Positions 8,624 through 17,679 of a stretch of DNA of 64,000 nt are shown one piece after another. This DNA is from VAZQ01 sp963821505. GTDB taxonomy: Bacteria; Pseudomonadota; Alphaproteobacteria; Rhizobiales; Xanthobacteraceae. The stretch covers positions 124,001 through 188,000 of the forward strand of contig CAWGEH010000022.1 in the NCBI GenBank assembly GCA_963821505.1. The letters are read 5' to 3'. Each line of letters opens with the position of its first letter. Position 1 is the stretch's first letter. Below the pieces are notes generated by a model. The model was not told the origin of the DNA. It saw nothing but the letters and a program-made list of their open reading frames with translations, and ran no database searches. A program made the translations under genes and the position numbers.

Positions 8624-9433
8624 TCACGCGAACTCGGCAAGCCGATCGCGAATGTGGCCGAGCAGCACCGCATGACGGACGCGGCCGGCGGCCACCAGCG
8701 CGCCATGGACCGGGTCCGGCCGATTGTAGATCAACGATTGGCCCGTCAAAGTCGAGATCAGGCCGCCGGCTTCGTGCACCAAAAGATCGGCTGCCGCAAG
8801 GTCCCAATCATGGCTGTTGGGAGCGGCGAAGGTGCCGTCGAGCGCGCCGGTCGCAACGCGAGCGAGGCGCAATGCGAGCGACGGAATTCGCGCCGTCACC
8901 TCGATGCGTGGCTCGACCGCCGCCAGGCTCTCGAGCCGGCGCTTGGCGCCAGAAAACTTCGCGCCCGCCAATCGATCCCCGGTGCTGGCCTTTATCGGCG
9001 CGTCGTTGAGCGTCGCGCCGCCGCCGGCGACGGAGAGGAACAGTTCGTCGGTCACCGGCGCGTAAAGCGCGGCAACCACCGGACGGCCAGCATTCACCAG
9101 CGCGACGGACACCGCCCAGTCGGGCAGGCCCGCGAGATAGGCGCGGGTGCCGTCGATCGGATCGACCACCCAGACGTCGGCGCGCTGCAAGCGCGCCGGA
9201 TCGTCTTCCGTCTCCTCCGACAGCCAACCGGCATCATGGATCGTCAGAAGGCGGTCTCGCAGCAGCGCATCAACGGCGAGATCGGCTTCACTGACCGGTG
9301 ACGAGGAGCCCTTGGTCCAGCTCTTGAGCTCGCCGCGAAAGGTCTGCAGCGCCAGCGCACCGGCTTCGCGCACCGCGGCGGCGAGACGATCGCGCACGCC
9401 CGCGCGATCAATGTCGAGATCACCGGCCCGCAA
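8624..9433 (-). CDS. 3'(2'),5'-bisphosphate nucleotidase / inositol monophosphatase family
   Basis: About 269 residues. Mg2+-dependent phosphatase of the FIG superfamily, CysQ-like: it would hydrolyse 3'-phosphoadenosine 5'-phosphate or a related phosphate. Metal-site motifs are SEETEDD, VVDPIDGTRAY and WDLAAADLLVHEAGG. No ATG fits. The TTG at 9433 overlaps the tldD stop by 14 bp and gives a normal length; a GTG at 9397 is the alternative. Sits directly downstream of the metallopeptidase-partner gene, as in related Rhizobiales. Confidence 0.88.
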   Translation of the reverse strand: MRAGDLDIDRAGVRDRLAAAVREAGALALQTFRGELKSWTKGSSSPVSEADLAVDALLRDRLLTIHDAGWLSEETEDDPARLQRADVWVVDPIDGTRAYLAGLPDWAVSVALVNAGRPVVAALYAPVTDELFLSVAGGGATLNDAPIKASTGDRLAGAKFSGAKRRLESLAAVEPRIEVTARIPSLALRLARVATGALDGTFAAPNSHDWDLAAADLLVHEAGGLISTLTGQSLIYNRPDPVHGALVAAGRVRHAVLLGHIRDRLAEFA

Positions 9434-10769
9434 CGGTGAGGCCCTCCACGCGCAATGTCGGCGCATTGGTGCCGAAACGGAACTCCAGATCGTTGGCGGG
9501 GGAGAGCGCCTGGAACATGTCCAGCAAGCTCCCGGCAATGGTCACCTCGCTCACGGGATAACTGCGCTTGCCGTTCTCGATCCAGAATCCGGAGGCGCCG
9601 CGGCTGTAGTCGCCGGTCACCTGATTGACACCCATGCCGATGAGATCGGTGACGTAGAAGCCTTCGGCGATGTCCGCCATCAACGCATCCGGCGTCTCGG
9701 TGCCGGCCGAAAGATGAAGGTTGCTCGGTCCCGGCGACGGCGTCGAAGACACGCCACGCTGGGCATGACCGGTGGTTGCCAGGCCCAGCTCCCGCGCGGT
9801 CGCGGAATCGAGGAACCAAGACGCCAATACGCCGTCTTCCACCACGGCAAGGCGTCGGGTGGCGACGCCCTCGGCGTCGAACGGGCGCGAGCGCAAGCCG
9901 CGCCGGCGCAACGGATCGTCGAGCACGCGGATGCCGGGCTTGAACAGCCGCTCACCGAGCTTGTCCTTGAGGAAGCTCGTTTTGCGCGCGACCGCGGCGC
10001 CGTTGATGGCGCTGGCGAGATGACCGACGAGCGAGCCTGCGACCCGCCGATCGAACACGACCGGCACGCGCTTGGTCTCGACCTTGCGCGGATTGAGCCG
10101 CTCGACCGTGCGCTCGCCGGCGGTGCGGCCGACCTTCTCGGGAGGTTCGAGATCGGCCCCGTGCAGCGCGGAGGAATAGTCGTAGTCGCGCTCCATCGCG
10201 GTCCCCTCCCCCACGATCGCCGTCATCGACACGCTCTGGCCGGAGTTGAGATAGGCGCCGCGAAAGCCCTGACTCGTCACCAGCACCATGCCGCCGATCC
10301 CGGCGGACGCCGAGGCGCCGCCCGACTTGGTCACGCCTTTGACCGCGAGCGCCGCGCTCTCGGCACGCTTGGCGCGCTCTTCCAGCAGCGCGACGGTCGG
10401 GAGATCCGGATCGAGCAGGTCGAGGTCCGGAATGTCGCGCGCGAGCTGCACGGGATCGGCAAGACCGGCGAAGGGATCCTCGGGCGCGACCCGCGCCATG
10501 GCGAGCGCGCGCTCGGCGAGCTGTGCGACGTCGGCCTTGACATCGTTCGTGGAGACCACCGCCTGGCGGCGCCCGACGAACACGCGAAGCCCCACTTCGT
10601 CGCCCTCGGAGCGCTCGGATTCCTCGACCGCGCCCTCGCGCACCTCGACCGCGAGCGAGACCGACCGCAGGGCGAGCGCGTCGGCGGCGTCCGCGCCGGC
10701 ACGGCGAGCCGCCGTTACCAGCCGTTCGGCGAGATCGGTCAATGCGGACTGGTCGAGGAGCGAGGACAT
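9420..10769 (-). CDS. TldD/PmbA family metallopeptidase-associated protein
   Basis: 449 residues. PmbA/TldE-type subunit of the TldD/E modified-peptide metalloprotease. The N-terminal half has DEVGLRVFVGRRQAVVSTND and DDPFAG-type text; the C-terminal half has GVNQVTGDYSRGASGFWIEN, a family signature. The zinc-binding HExxxH of TldD is absent, as expected for the TldE/PmbA half. The ATG at 10769 gives MSSLLDQSALTDLAERLV. It heads the gene run down to lpxK; a short GATCGCGATGACCGCGATGATC repeat lies just upstream at about 10795-10816. Confidence 0.92.
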   Translation of the reverse strand: MSSLLDQSALTDLAERLVTAARRAGADAADALALRSVSLAVEVREGAVEESERSEGDEVGLRVFVGRRQAVVSTNDVKADVAQLAERALAMARVAPEDPFAGLADPVQLARDIPDLDLLDPDLPTVALLEERAKRAESAALAVKGVTKSGGASASAGIGGMVLVTSQGFRGAYLNSGQSVSMTAIVGEGTAMERDYDYSSALHGADLEPPEKVGRTAGERTVERLNPRKVETKRVPVVFDRRVAGSLVGHLASAINGAAVARKTSFLKDKLGERLFKPGIRVLDDPLRRRGLRSRPFDAEGVATRRLAVVEDGVLASWFLDSATARELGLATTGHAQRGVSSTPSPGPSNLHLSAGTETPDALMADIAEGFYVTDLIGMGVNQVTGDYSRGASGFWIENGKRSYPVSEVTIAGSLLDMFQALSPANDLEFRFGTNAPTLRVEGLTVAGR

Positions 10770-11063
10770 CGGGAGGATCACATTTGGTCTTGATGATCGC
10801 GATGACCGCGATGATCGGAGGGATTTTGACCGCAAGCGGGGCCGTTTGCGAGCGCTTTGAAAGACGGACGGCAAGGTCTCGTCAAGCATGAGTCGCGGTC
10901 GCTGCCTTGATACCGCGGATTAACCAGGAACATTAAGCGGATTCCGACCTCTTTGGGGCATGTTTACGGCAGCGATCGGGGGAAAACCTCGACGGGCAAA
11001 TGACACCGGGACATCCCGGCAGGGAGATAGGGTTTGGGGCGTCAGACAACAACCAGCAGGCTC

Positions 11064-11609
11064 ATGCCTGCGGGGTCGGGCCGTGGCGAGCGGCTCGACC
11101 CCTTCGCCCTCCCGCTGCGCTTCGAGGATCCCACGGGAGACGAGCGGGTGCGGCTGGTGGAGCTTCACCGCGAGCGCGTGGTCCTGCGCCGAGCTTTGCG
11201 CGGCATCAAGATGGCGCTCGACGTGCCGGTCGCCAGCTATCTGGGGGTGGCGATCCGGATGGAGCCGCCCGCAGGCAAGGCGGCCGGAGCCGTCGCGCTC
11301 GTGCTCGCGCATCCCGATCCCGCCCTGTCGCTCACGCTCTATCGCGCGGCCGACGGCGCCGACATCATCGCGGAATGGCGGGCGTGGGGCCGTTCGCTCG
11401 GGCTTCCGCTCCTGATCGCAGAGGCCGACGGCCGTCTGCGCGAGCCGTTCGAGCGTTTGGGCGCGCTGCGCATCGCCAGCCCGGGCGGGCGACGCCGGCG
11501 ACGCTCCACGCTCAAGGCACGGCGGCCGACGCTGCCGCTGCGGCGGCAGGCGAGCGCGGCGCCGGCGATCGTGCACCGCGGCGAGCGCGAGCTGATCGCG
11601 CGCAATTGA
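11064..11609 (+). CDS. DUF6101 family protein
   Basis: 181 residues, no signal or membrane segment. Family recognised from RLDPFALPLRFED, ERVRLVELHRERVVLRR and the invariant C-terminus VHRGERELIARN. Function unknown; restricted to Rhizobiales as far as I recall. The middle (GADIIAEWRAWGRSLGLPLL) looks like a compact PilZ- or beta-rich fold, but this is a guess. The ATG at 11064 is preferred to a TTG at 11034, whose extra ten residues look non-native. Confidence 0.82.
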   Translation: MPAGSGRGERLDPFALPLRFEDPTGDERVRLVELHRERVVLRRALRGIKMALDVPVASYLGVAIRMEPPAGKAAGAVALVLAHPDPALSLTLYRAADGADIIAEWRAWGRSLGLPLLIAEADGRLREPFERLGALRIASPGGRRRRRSTLKARRPTLPLRRQASAAPAIVHRGERELIARN

Positions 11610-11632
11610 AGACGCCGCGTGCGGACGCGGGG

Positions 11633-12598
11633 CTACCGCCGCCGCTCCGGGATCTGGATCAGCTCGGCGAGCTCGTCCTTGGCCAGCGGCGCGGCGATGA
11701 ATTTGAAGCTGATGGCATCGGCCATCACCTCCTCGATGCCGGAAATGCGGTCGGGATCGACCGCGGCGGGCGGCAGGAATTCCTGCAGGGCGCGCTTGGC
11801 GGTGGCTTCCGACAGCTTCGCGAACGCCGCATAGGCCTTGAGCCCCTCGGGCGATGAATAGATCCATGCGAGCAAATCGCGATAACCGCGCATGAAGCGC
11901 GCGAATACGTCGGGGCGCGCTTTGAGCTCGTTAGCATTGGCGATGATGACGCGGCTGGTCTGCTTGTCGAAGTCCGGCGCATCCGACGACTTCATGATCA
12001 GCCGGGTCTTGCCGGCTTCGAGTTCGGCGACGCCGAACGGCGCGCCGGCCCAGCCGGCGTCGACCTGGCCGCTCAGGGTGGCGGTCATGGTCGCGGCCGC
12101 ATTGCCGGTCGGTGTCGGCTTGAAGTTGAGGCGGTAGTGCTTCTGCAGGGCGAGCACGCCGGCATGGGTCGAGGAGCCGTTGTTGGAATAGGCAACGGTC
12201 TTGCCCTGCAGATCCTGCGGTGTCCTGATCGGCGAATTTGCCGGCACGTACCAGAACACCTGGGAGCCGCCGGTATAGGAGCCGCCGATAACGCGCACCG
12301 GCGCCCCCTTGGCGAACACGCCGATCGCTCCCAGGAAGCCGGAGGCCACGCCGATCTGCGCGCTGTTCGAGATCACCGCCTGCTGGGTCTCGCCGCCGCC
12401 GTCGGTGTAGAAGATATCGAGCACAAGATCGTGCTTGTTGAACAAGCCGGCCTTGTAGCCGACCTCGGTGACGAAGGTTTCGCCGATGCCGCGCCCGCCG
12501 ACCGCCATCTTGAGCCCTTCCGCGGCACGGCAGCTCGCGCCGGCCGCCCATGCCAGGACGGCCGCCAGCGCAGCCGCCAGAAGCCTGGGACGCCACAT
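11633..12598 (-). CDS. ABC transporter substrate-binding protein, NitT/TauT (SsuA) type
   Basis: 321 residues. Periplasmic binding protein of the NMT1/SsuA superfamily, which usually binds sulfonates, nitrate, bicarbonate or aromatic acids. Sec signal peptide about 1-27 (LLAAALAAVLAWAAGASCRA). Then GIGETFVTEVGYKAGLFNKH, LDIFYTDGGGETQQAVISN and DLQGKTVAYSNNGSSTH follow the family layout. No permease or ATPase gene is adjacent, so its partner must be elsewhere. A GGGAG Shine-Dalgarno precedes the ATG at 12598. Divergent from the cysteine-dioxygenase-like gene across 343 bp. Confidence 0.88.
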   Translation of the reverse strand: MWRPRLLAAALAAVLAWAAGASCRAAEGLKMAVGGRGIGETFVTEVGYKAGLFNKHDLVLDIFYTDGGGETQQAVISNSAQIGVASGFLGAIGVFAKGAPVRVIGGSYTGGSQVFWYVPANSPIRTPQDLQGKTVAYSNNGSSTHAGVLALQKHYRLNFKPTPTGNAAATMTATLSGQVDAGWAGAPFGVAELEAGKTRLIMKSSDAPDFDKQTSRVIIANANELKARPDVFARFMRGYRDLLAWIYSSPEGLKAYAAFAKLSEATAKRALQEFLPPAAVDPDRISGIEEVMADAISFKFIAAPLAKDELAELIQIPERRR

Positions 12599-12941
12599 GA
12601 TTTTCTCCCTCGGGTGTTGTTCTTGCCGGAGAGCTAGCATCCGCTCAGGCGCCGGCGCAATGCGCGCGTCCGCGACATCATCGCCCGGAATTCGTGCTCG
12701 GCTCTTTCGGTCGCGGCAAACGAGGAGCGCGCCGGACGAGGTCGCGTCCCGGATAGTCCCGCCGAACGGCGGACACGAGAAGTTGGGGGGAGCTTGGTGT
12801 CATACTGGCCGGCTCGACCCCCGAGCAGCCGGCGAGCCATCTCAAGGCCGAGATGGGCCCTTGGGGTCCGATTATCCGGGATGCGCACATCCCGACGGAA
12901 GGGTAAGATGCGCGACGGCCCAACACGATAGGCCCACGACG
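12599..12941. other. divergent intergenic region
   Basis: 343 bp between two divergent genes, so it must hold both promoters. No convincing -35/-10 pair stands out. An imperfect hairpin is formed by GCCGGCTCG (12808-12816) and CGAGCAGCCGGC (12822-12833). No gene seen. Confidence 0.4.
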
Positions 12942-13499
12942 ATGTTCGACCTCGACCAATTCATCGCCGATTGCCGCGCTGCGCTGGCGGCCGACAAATC
13001 CCACAAACTTGTGCGGGAAGTCGCGGCGCGCGCGGTGGCCGATCCGGCATCCGTGCTCAATCGCTTGGGCGAACCGAAACGCGCAGGGCTGCACAAGCTC
13101 TATCAGTCGGATGATCTGACGATTCTCAACGTCGTCTGGGCGCCGATGATGACGATCATGCCCCACAACCATCAAATGTGGGCCGTCATCGGCATCTATA
13201 CCGGACGCGAGGACAACATCTTCTGGCGTCGCATCCCGGGCAACGAAGGCAAGGTGGAGGCTGCCGGCGCCAAGGCGCTGTGTGAGAGGGATGCCGAACC
13301 GCTCGGACGCAATATCATCCATTCGGTCACCAACCCAATTCCTCGCTTGACCGGTGCGATCCACGTATACGGCGGCGATTTTTTCAACCCCGCGCGAAGG
13401 AGCGAGTGGGACCCGGAAACGCTGTTGGAAGGACCCTTTGATCCCGAACGCGCCGTGCGCCGATTCGAAGAGGCGAACACCAGCCTGACAAAGCGCTGA
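12942..13499 (+). CDS. cysteine dioxygenase-like cupin protein
   Basis: 185 residues, cytosolic. MPHNHQMWAVIGIYTGRED places His75 and His77 as two metal ligands, and NIIHSVTNP supplies His127, matching the three-His iron site of cysteine/thiol dioxygenases. These oxidise a thiol to a sulfinate with O2. The rest is diverged from true CDO, and such proteins are often annotated only as hypothetical, so cysteine itself is not assured. The ATG at 12942 was chosen; an open frame upstream lacks homology. The SDR gene follows in the same direction 84 bp on. Confidence 0.75.
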   Translation: MFDLDQFIADCRAALAADKSHKLVREVAARAVADPASVLNRLGEPKRAGLHKLYQSDDLTILNVVWAPMMTIMPHNHQMWAVIGIYTGREDNIFWRRIPGNEGKVEAAGAKALCERDAEPLGRNIIHSVTNPIPRLTGAIHVYGGDFFNPARRSEWDPETLLEGPFDPERAVRRFEEANTSLTKR

Positions 13500-13583
13500 C
13501 GCGACACACGAGCCACGAGAATCATCGCGCGCAATTGAATCATCTTCCGCGATTTGCCATCGTCGACGCCGGAGGTGCCGCTC

Positions 13584-14429
13584 ATGGCAGAGCAGCAATT
13601 GCTGGCGGGCCGGGTCGCGATCGTCACCGGCGCGGCAAGCGGCATGGGCCGCGTGATGGCGCGTGCGCTCGCCGGCGCCGGCGCCGCCATCGCGGCCGTC
13701 GATGTCGATGCGGCCGGTCTCGATCGGCTCGCAGCCGAGCCGGTTTTCGCCGGGACACTTTTCCGCCTCGCCGCCGACGTGTCGAAGGCGGCGGATTGCC
13801 GGGACGCGGTCGAGCGCGTGACGGTGGCCTTCGGCGCCCTCGATATCCTGATCAATTGCGCCGGCATCAGCATGTCCTCGGCGTCGGCGCGGCGAGAGGC
13901 CCGGATCAAGTTCTTCGAGGCCGACGCGCAGGGCTGGCAACGAATCGTGGCGACCAACTGCATCGGAGCGTTCCTGATGGCGCGGTTCGCGGCCGCACCC
14001 ATGATCAAGCGGGGCTGGGGACGCATCATCAACGTGACGACGAGCTTCGACACCATGTTGGCGGCCGGGCTGTCCGCCTACGGCGCTTCCAAGGCCGGCC
14101 TTGAAGCAAGCAGCGTCGCCTGGTCCAAAGACCTGGAAGGCACCGGGGTGACGGTGAATATCCTGGTGCCGGGCGGACCGACCGATACGCCCGGTTTCTT
14201 CCCGCCCGGCAAGCCGCGCCCTGCCGTCCTGCTCGATCCCGAGATCATGGGTGCACCGGCGGTGTGGCTCGCTTCCCCGCAATCCGACGGCATCAGCGCG
14301 TGCCGTTTCGTCGCGCGCGATTGGGACCGCAGCCTGCCGGCGGCCGAGGCCGCCGCGCGCGTGCGCGCACCGGCCGCATGGCCTGCGCTCGCCCAGGGCG
14401 CCACCGCCGCGCGCGGGCATGCAATGTAG
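13584..14429 (+). CDS. SDR family oxidoreductase
   Basis: 281 residues. Classical short-chain dehydrogenase: cofactor loop TGAASGMG (15-22), acidic Asp40 after beta 2 favouring NAD(H), NCAG (91-94), catalytic YGASK (Tyr166, Lys170), Ser154 near the expected position and PGGPTDTPGF after beta 6. The substrate is unknown. GGAGGTG at about 13571 precedes the ATG at 13584. The tail is Ala/Arg-rich. The convergent AraC gene ends 18 bp downstream. Confidence 0.9.
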   Translation: MAEQQLLAGRVAIVTGAASGMGRVMARALAGAGAAIAAVDVDAAGLDRLAAEPVFAGTLFRLAADVSKAADCRDAVERVTVAFGALDILINCAGISMSSASARREARIKFFEADAQGWQRIVATNCIGAFLMARFAAAPMIKRGWGRIINVTTSFDTMLAAGLSAYGASKAGLEASSVAWSKDLEGTGVTVNILVPGGPTDTPGFFPPGKPRPAVLLDPEIMGAPAVWLASPQSDGISACRFVARDWDRSLPAAEAAARVRAPAAWPALAQGATAARGHAM

Positions 14430-14447
14430 CGGCGCGGCGTGCCGCGC

Positions 14448-15284
14448 TCAGCGCGGTCCCGCCATCTTGCCCCGCGCACGATAGCGATAGACTTGAGGGC
14501 TCGCGCCCATCAGGCGCCGAAAGCGGCGGTTGAACGTCGACAAATCATTGAAGCCGGCATCGAAGGCGATGGTCGAGACCGACGCGTGCGAGCGGCGCAG
14601 AAGCACGGCGGCACGGTGGAGGCGGGTGCGGAGCACGAATTGATAAGGCGTCATGCCCACCAATGCGCGAAAGGTGCGCAGGAAATGGTATGGGCTCATC
14701 GCCGCCGCGCGGGCGAGCTCGGTGAGCGTGAGCTGCTCGTGCGCCAGCGCCTCGATCCGGCGCAACGCGTCGGTGACGCGCCGCTCGTCGCGCCGGCTGG
14801 TCCGGCGCGCAACTCGCTGCACATCGGTCAGCGCCATGGCGACCGCGCCGGCCAATCGCAGCGCCAGCTCTTCGAGCTCCGCTCCGTCGTCGCACGCCGC
14901 CTCGGCGGCCGCGACGAGCGGCATGAGTGACGGCAGCGGCGGCAGCCGCGCGACGGCGAACGCCGTCCGCCGCACGCCCGGCACCGCCGCCATGATGGCT
15001 TCCAGGTGATCGGGCGCGAAGTGGAAGGCGAGGCAGTGGTCGCCGATGCCGTGTTCATGACCGCATTCGAAGCACGCCCCTTCGTTGCCGAGCAGCAGAG
15101 CCCCCGGGCCGAGGACGGCCGAGCCTTGCGCCGATCGGTACTGGAACGTGCCGTGGGTGACCGCGGCGATGCACGCGGCATGGTGCCGCTCCTCGAACGG
15201 CCGGTCATGCGGGCCGGCGGTGCACACCACGCCGCTGACGCTCCAGCCCGGGCCCGACGCCAAGTGCCGCAAGTTCAGTGCCAT
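14448..15284 (-). CDS. AraC family transcriptional regulator
   Basis: 278 residues. The N-terminal half (about 1-150) is a cupin-like sensor domain with several His/Cys (HHAACIAAV, ACFECGHEHGIGDH), which suggests a metal or redox input. The C-terminal 100 residues carry two helix-turn-helix motifs: LTLTELARAAAMSPYHFLRT and VSTIAFDAGFNDLSTFNRRF, with the terminal P-x-x-YR. The ATG at 15284 gives MALNLRHL. Divergent from the frameshifted hypothetical gene at 15367, its most likely neighbour target. Confidence 0.9.
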   Translation of the reverse strand: MALNLRHLASGPGWSVSGVVCTAGPHDRPFEERHHAACIAAVTHGTFQYRSAQGSAVLGPGALLLGNEGACFECGHEHGIGDHCLAFHFAPDHLEAIMAAVPGVRRTAFAVARLPPLPSLMPLVAAAEAACDDGAELEELALRLAGAVAMALTDVQRVARRTSRRDERRVTDALRRIEALAHEQLTLTELARAAAMSPYHFLRTFRALVGMTPYQFVLRTRLHRAAVLLRRSHASVSTIAFDAGFNDLSTFNRRFRRLMGASPQVYRYRARGKMAGPR

Positions 15285-15366
15285 CCCGCAAGATAGCAAT
15301 TTTTCCCAAGCGTCGGAGGGTGCAGCGACCTAGGGAGGCATTCCCGACACAGGAAAGGTTTGAGCC

Positions 15367-15871
15367 ATGGCCGCATCTGCTTCCCCGTCCTTCATCGCCG
15401 CGCTTCATACCGACCGACCGGCGTCCGACCGCGCGCAAAAAATGGGCCTGTACGGCTGGCTGATCGGACGCTGGGAAATGGATGCCGCGGTGTACGGCGA
15501 CGACGGCGCGAAGCACATCGCCCGCGGCGAAATCCACTTCGGCTGGGTGCTCGAGGGCCGCGCCATTCAGGACGTGTGGATACTGCCCGGATTCTTCTAC
15601 GGCACGACCCTGCGGGTCTACGATCCAGCCATCGACGCCTGGCACATCTTCTGGAGTGATCCATTGAAGCAGTTCCATCGGCGGCAGCTCGGCCGCGCCC
15701 GCGGCAGCGACATCGTGCAGGAGGGCAAGGACGACACCGGCGCCGACGTGCGCTGGAGCTTCACGGAGATCACGCCCGAACTCGTTTCGCTGGCTCGGCG
15801 AGCGCTCGCCGGACGGCGGTGCGAGTTGGCGGCTCCAGGCCGAGTTCCTCGTGCGCCGCGTCCAAAGTTAA
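15367..15871 (+). CDS. hypothetical protein, frameshifted (DUF1579-like)
   Basis: Restored length about 167 residues. The first 138 codons read MGLYGWLIGRWEMDA, HFGWVLEGRAIQDVW and YDPAIDAWHIFWSDP, a lipocalin-like 'lesion/SRPBCC-lipocalin' pattern related to DUF1579. At 15779-15781 one extra base (GAAC where GAC is expected) breaks the frame. The continuation is in the next frame as SFRWLGERSPDGGASWRL and stops at TAA 15869-15871, overlapping the ubiA stop. The uncorrected frame runs on antisense to ubiA for 740 codons, which is an artefact. Function unknown. Confidence 0.7.
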
Positions 15872-16788
15872 AGGGCGGCCTCAAGCGCCAGCCCCGCGAA
15901 CAGGATCAGCCCGGCGTCGCGGTTCGACTTGAATACCGCGAGGCAGTTCACGGGATCGTCGATGTCGAGACGCCGAATCTGCCAGGACAAATGCGCGGCG
16001 AAGGCAAACAGGCCGAGCGCGAAGACGGCGCCTCCTCCCGCGCTCCAGCCGGCCAGCGCGATGAACAGCACGGCCAGCGCGTAGCACACGGCAAGCATGG
16101 GCTTGGTGCGCTCGCGGAACAACAGCGCGGTCGATTTGATGCCGATCAGCGCGTCATCCTCGCGATCCTGGTGTGCGTAGATGGTGTCGTAGCCGATCAC
16201 CCAGGCGATCGCGCCGGCATAGAGCAGCAACGCGGGCGGATCGAGCCGCGCGAACGTCGCCGGCCAGCCCATCAGCGCGCCCCAGGAGAAGGCGAGGCCG
16301 AGCACGATCTGCGGCCAGTAGGTCACCCGCTTCATGAACGGATAGACCGCGATCACGGCAAGCGATGCGAGCCCGACATAAATCGTGAAGCGATTGAACT
16401 GCAGCAGCACCGCGAGCCCGACCATCGCCTGCAACACCAGAAAGGCGGCGGCGGCTGCAACGGTCACCTGTCCGGAAGGGATCGGCCGCGAGCGCGTGCG
16501 CTCGACCCGGGCATCGAGGTCGCGGTCGACGATGTCGTTCCAGGTGCAGCCCGCGCCGCGCATGGCGAAGGCGCCAAGGAAGAACAGGACGACGTGGCGG
16601 AGGTTGACCTCGCTGCCGGCGTGCACCGCCGCGAGCCCGACCGACCACCAGCACGGCATCAGCAGGAGCCACGAGCCGATCGGACGGTCGAGACGGGCGA
16701 GGCGCAGATAGGGACGCGTCCAGGCGGGGGCGTAGCCGTCGACCCAGTTCCCGGTCGAATCGGCGACGCGGCCCGCGCCGCCGGTCAT
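15868..16788 (-). CDS. ubiA: 4-hydroxybenzoate polyprenyltransferase
   Basis: 306 residues. Inner-membrane prenyltransferase that attaches the polyprenyl tail to 4-hydroxybenzoate in ubiquinone synthesis. The two Asp-rich Mg-diphosphate sites are NDIVDRDLD (84-92) and the region around YDTIYAHQDREDD (199-211). About eight to nine hydrophobic helices. The ATG at 16788 overlaps the upstream gene's TGA (ATGA), implying coupling. A Bradyrhizobium-like position opposite rsmE. Confidence 0.96.
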   Translation of the reverse strand: MTGGAGRVADSTGNWVDGYAPAWTRPYLRLARLDRPIGSWLLLMPCWWSVGLAAVHAGSEVNLRHVVLFFLGAFAMRGAGCTWNDIVDRDLDARVERTRSRPIPSGQVTVAAAAAFLVLQAMVGLAVLLQFNRFTIYVGLASLAVIAVYPFMKRVTYWPQIVLGLAFSWGALMGWPATFARLDPPALLLYAGAIAWVIGYDTIYAHQDREDDALIGIKSTALLFRERTKPMLAVCYALAVLFIALAGWSAGGGAVFALGLFAFAAHLSWQIRRLDIDDPVNCLAVFKSNRDAGLILFAGLALEAAL

Positions 16789-17339
16789 CGCGCCAGCGGA
16801 CTGCCGGTGAGGGTGTCGAACGTCCCCTGGCCCTTTTTCGTCGGAGTCGTACTATCCGGCACCATGGGCGTGGAGCCGAGGGCGTCGCTGAGGCTCGGGC
16901 CGGCTGGCCGCGACGCCTGTGCCGCCGCGTCACAAACCTGTTTGCCGACCTGGGATGCCTTGCCGTGCCCGGCCTTGACTTGCTTGATGACGTCAGGCGG
17001 AACGCCGCAGGCCGCGCTCTGCTCTTCCATCCCTTTCAGCATCTTGCTTTCGGCCGCGAGGAACACCTTGAATAGCTTGCACAATTCCTCGGGGGGCACC
17101 TTCTTCTGCCCGGCGGCGTGCAGCGCCTGGCCGTGCTTGGCGACCTCATCGCGCGTGCTCAAGAGCTGCTGGCAAGCAGGAGGTGGCTGTTGCGGCGCCC
17201 CGAACCCCCCGCCCGGCATGCCCGGGGACATCCCGGAAGAGCCGGGCATGCCCGGCATACCCCCGAACTGCGCCGCCGCCGGCGTCAGCGGCAAAACGGC
17301 GAGCCCGAGCACCAATGGAAGAGCCCGGCTAAGCGTCAT
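16785..17339 (-). CDS. exported Met/Gly/Pro-rich hypothetical protein
   Basis: 184 residues. Signal peptide about 1-23 (LPLVLGLAVLPLTPAAA), then a low-complexity Met-Pro-Gly segment (about 25-48, repeated MPG), then a helical domain with four Cys (PPACQQLL, EELCKLF, SAACGVP, KQVCDAA) that could form two disulfides in the periplasm. No known family is recognised with certainty. Its stop overlaps the ubiA start by 4 bp, so both are probably translated together; that may be only positional. Confidence 0.8.
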   Translation of the reverse strand: MTLSRALPLVLGLAVLPLTPAAAQFGGMPGMPGSSGMSPGMPGGGFGAPQQPPPACQQLLSTRDEVAKHGQALHAAGQKKVPPEELCKLFKVFLAAESKMLKGMEEQSAACGVPPDVIKQVKAGHGKASQVGKQVCDAAAQASRPAGPSLSDALGSTPMVPDSTTPTKKGQGTFDTLTGSPLAR

Positions 17340-17679
17340 GGCGTCAATTCCCCCGGAATCCCCTGGGCCGCCCGAATTCGACCCCCGCCGATGCTGCGGC
17401 CGAGATATTAACAGCCCTTTGAATTCGGCGATAACACGGCAGACCCGGGTTCCAGCACGCTGGGCCGGGCTCGGGGGTGGCAGGAGAGACCGGGGCCCAC
17501 AGGCCAGAATCCCCCAATCAGCGGCCGGAAATCCGAGCCGTCAGGCGGGAAACCGCCGATTTACCCGCCCCCCGCTTTCTGCTCATTGAAACTTGGGGCC
17601 TTGGAAATTTAGCGCCTTGGCCACTGATTGCTGATCTTCAACCCGATCTTCGACCCGATCTTCGACTCGATCTTCACTT
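17340..17679. other. intergenic region with 12-bp tandem repeats
   Basis: 340 bp between divergent genes. It ends in four near-perfect 12-bp repeats, GATCTTCRACYC, at 17633-17644, 17645-17656, 17657-17668 and a partial copy to 17676, directly against the rsmE start. They lie in its leader and leave no clear Shine-Dalgarno. No gene seen in the remainder. Confidence 0.6.

Noticed and set aside
15367..17589. 740-codon plus-strand frame that could be read as one long protein
   Set aside because: Only the first 138 codons are a real gene; after the frameshift at 15780 the frame runs antisense to ubiA and the next gene with low-complexity text.
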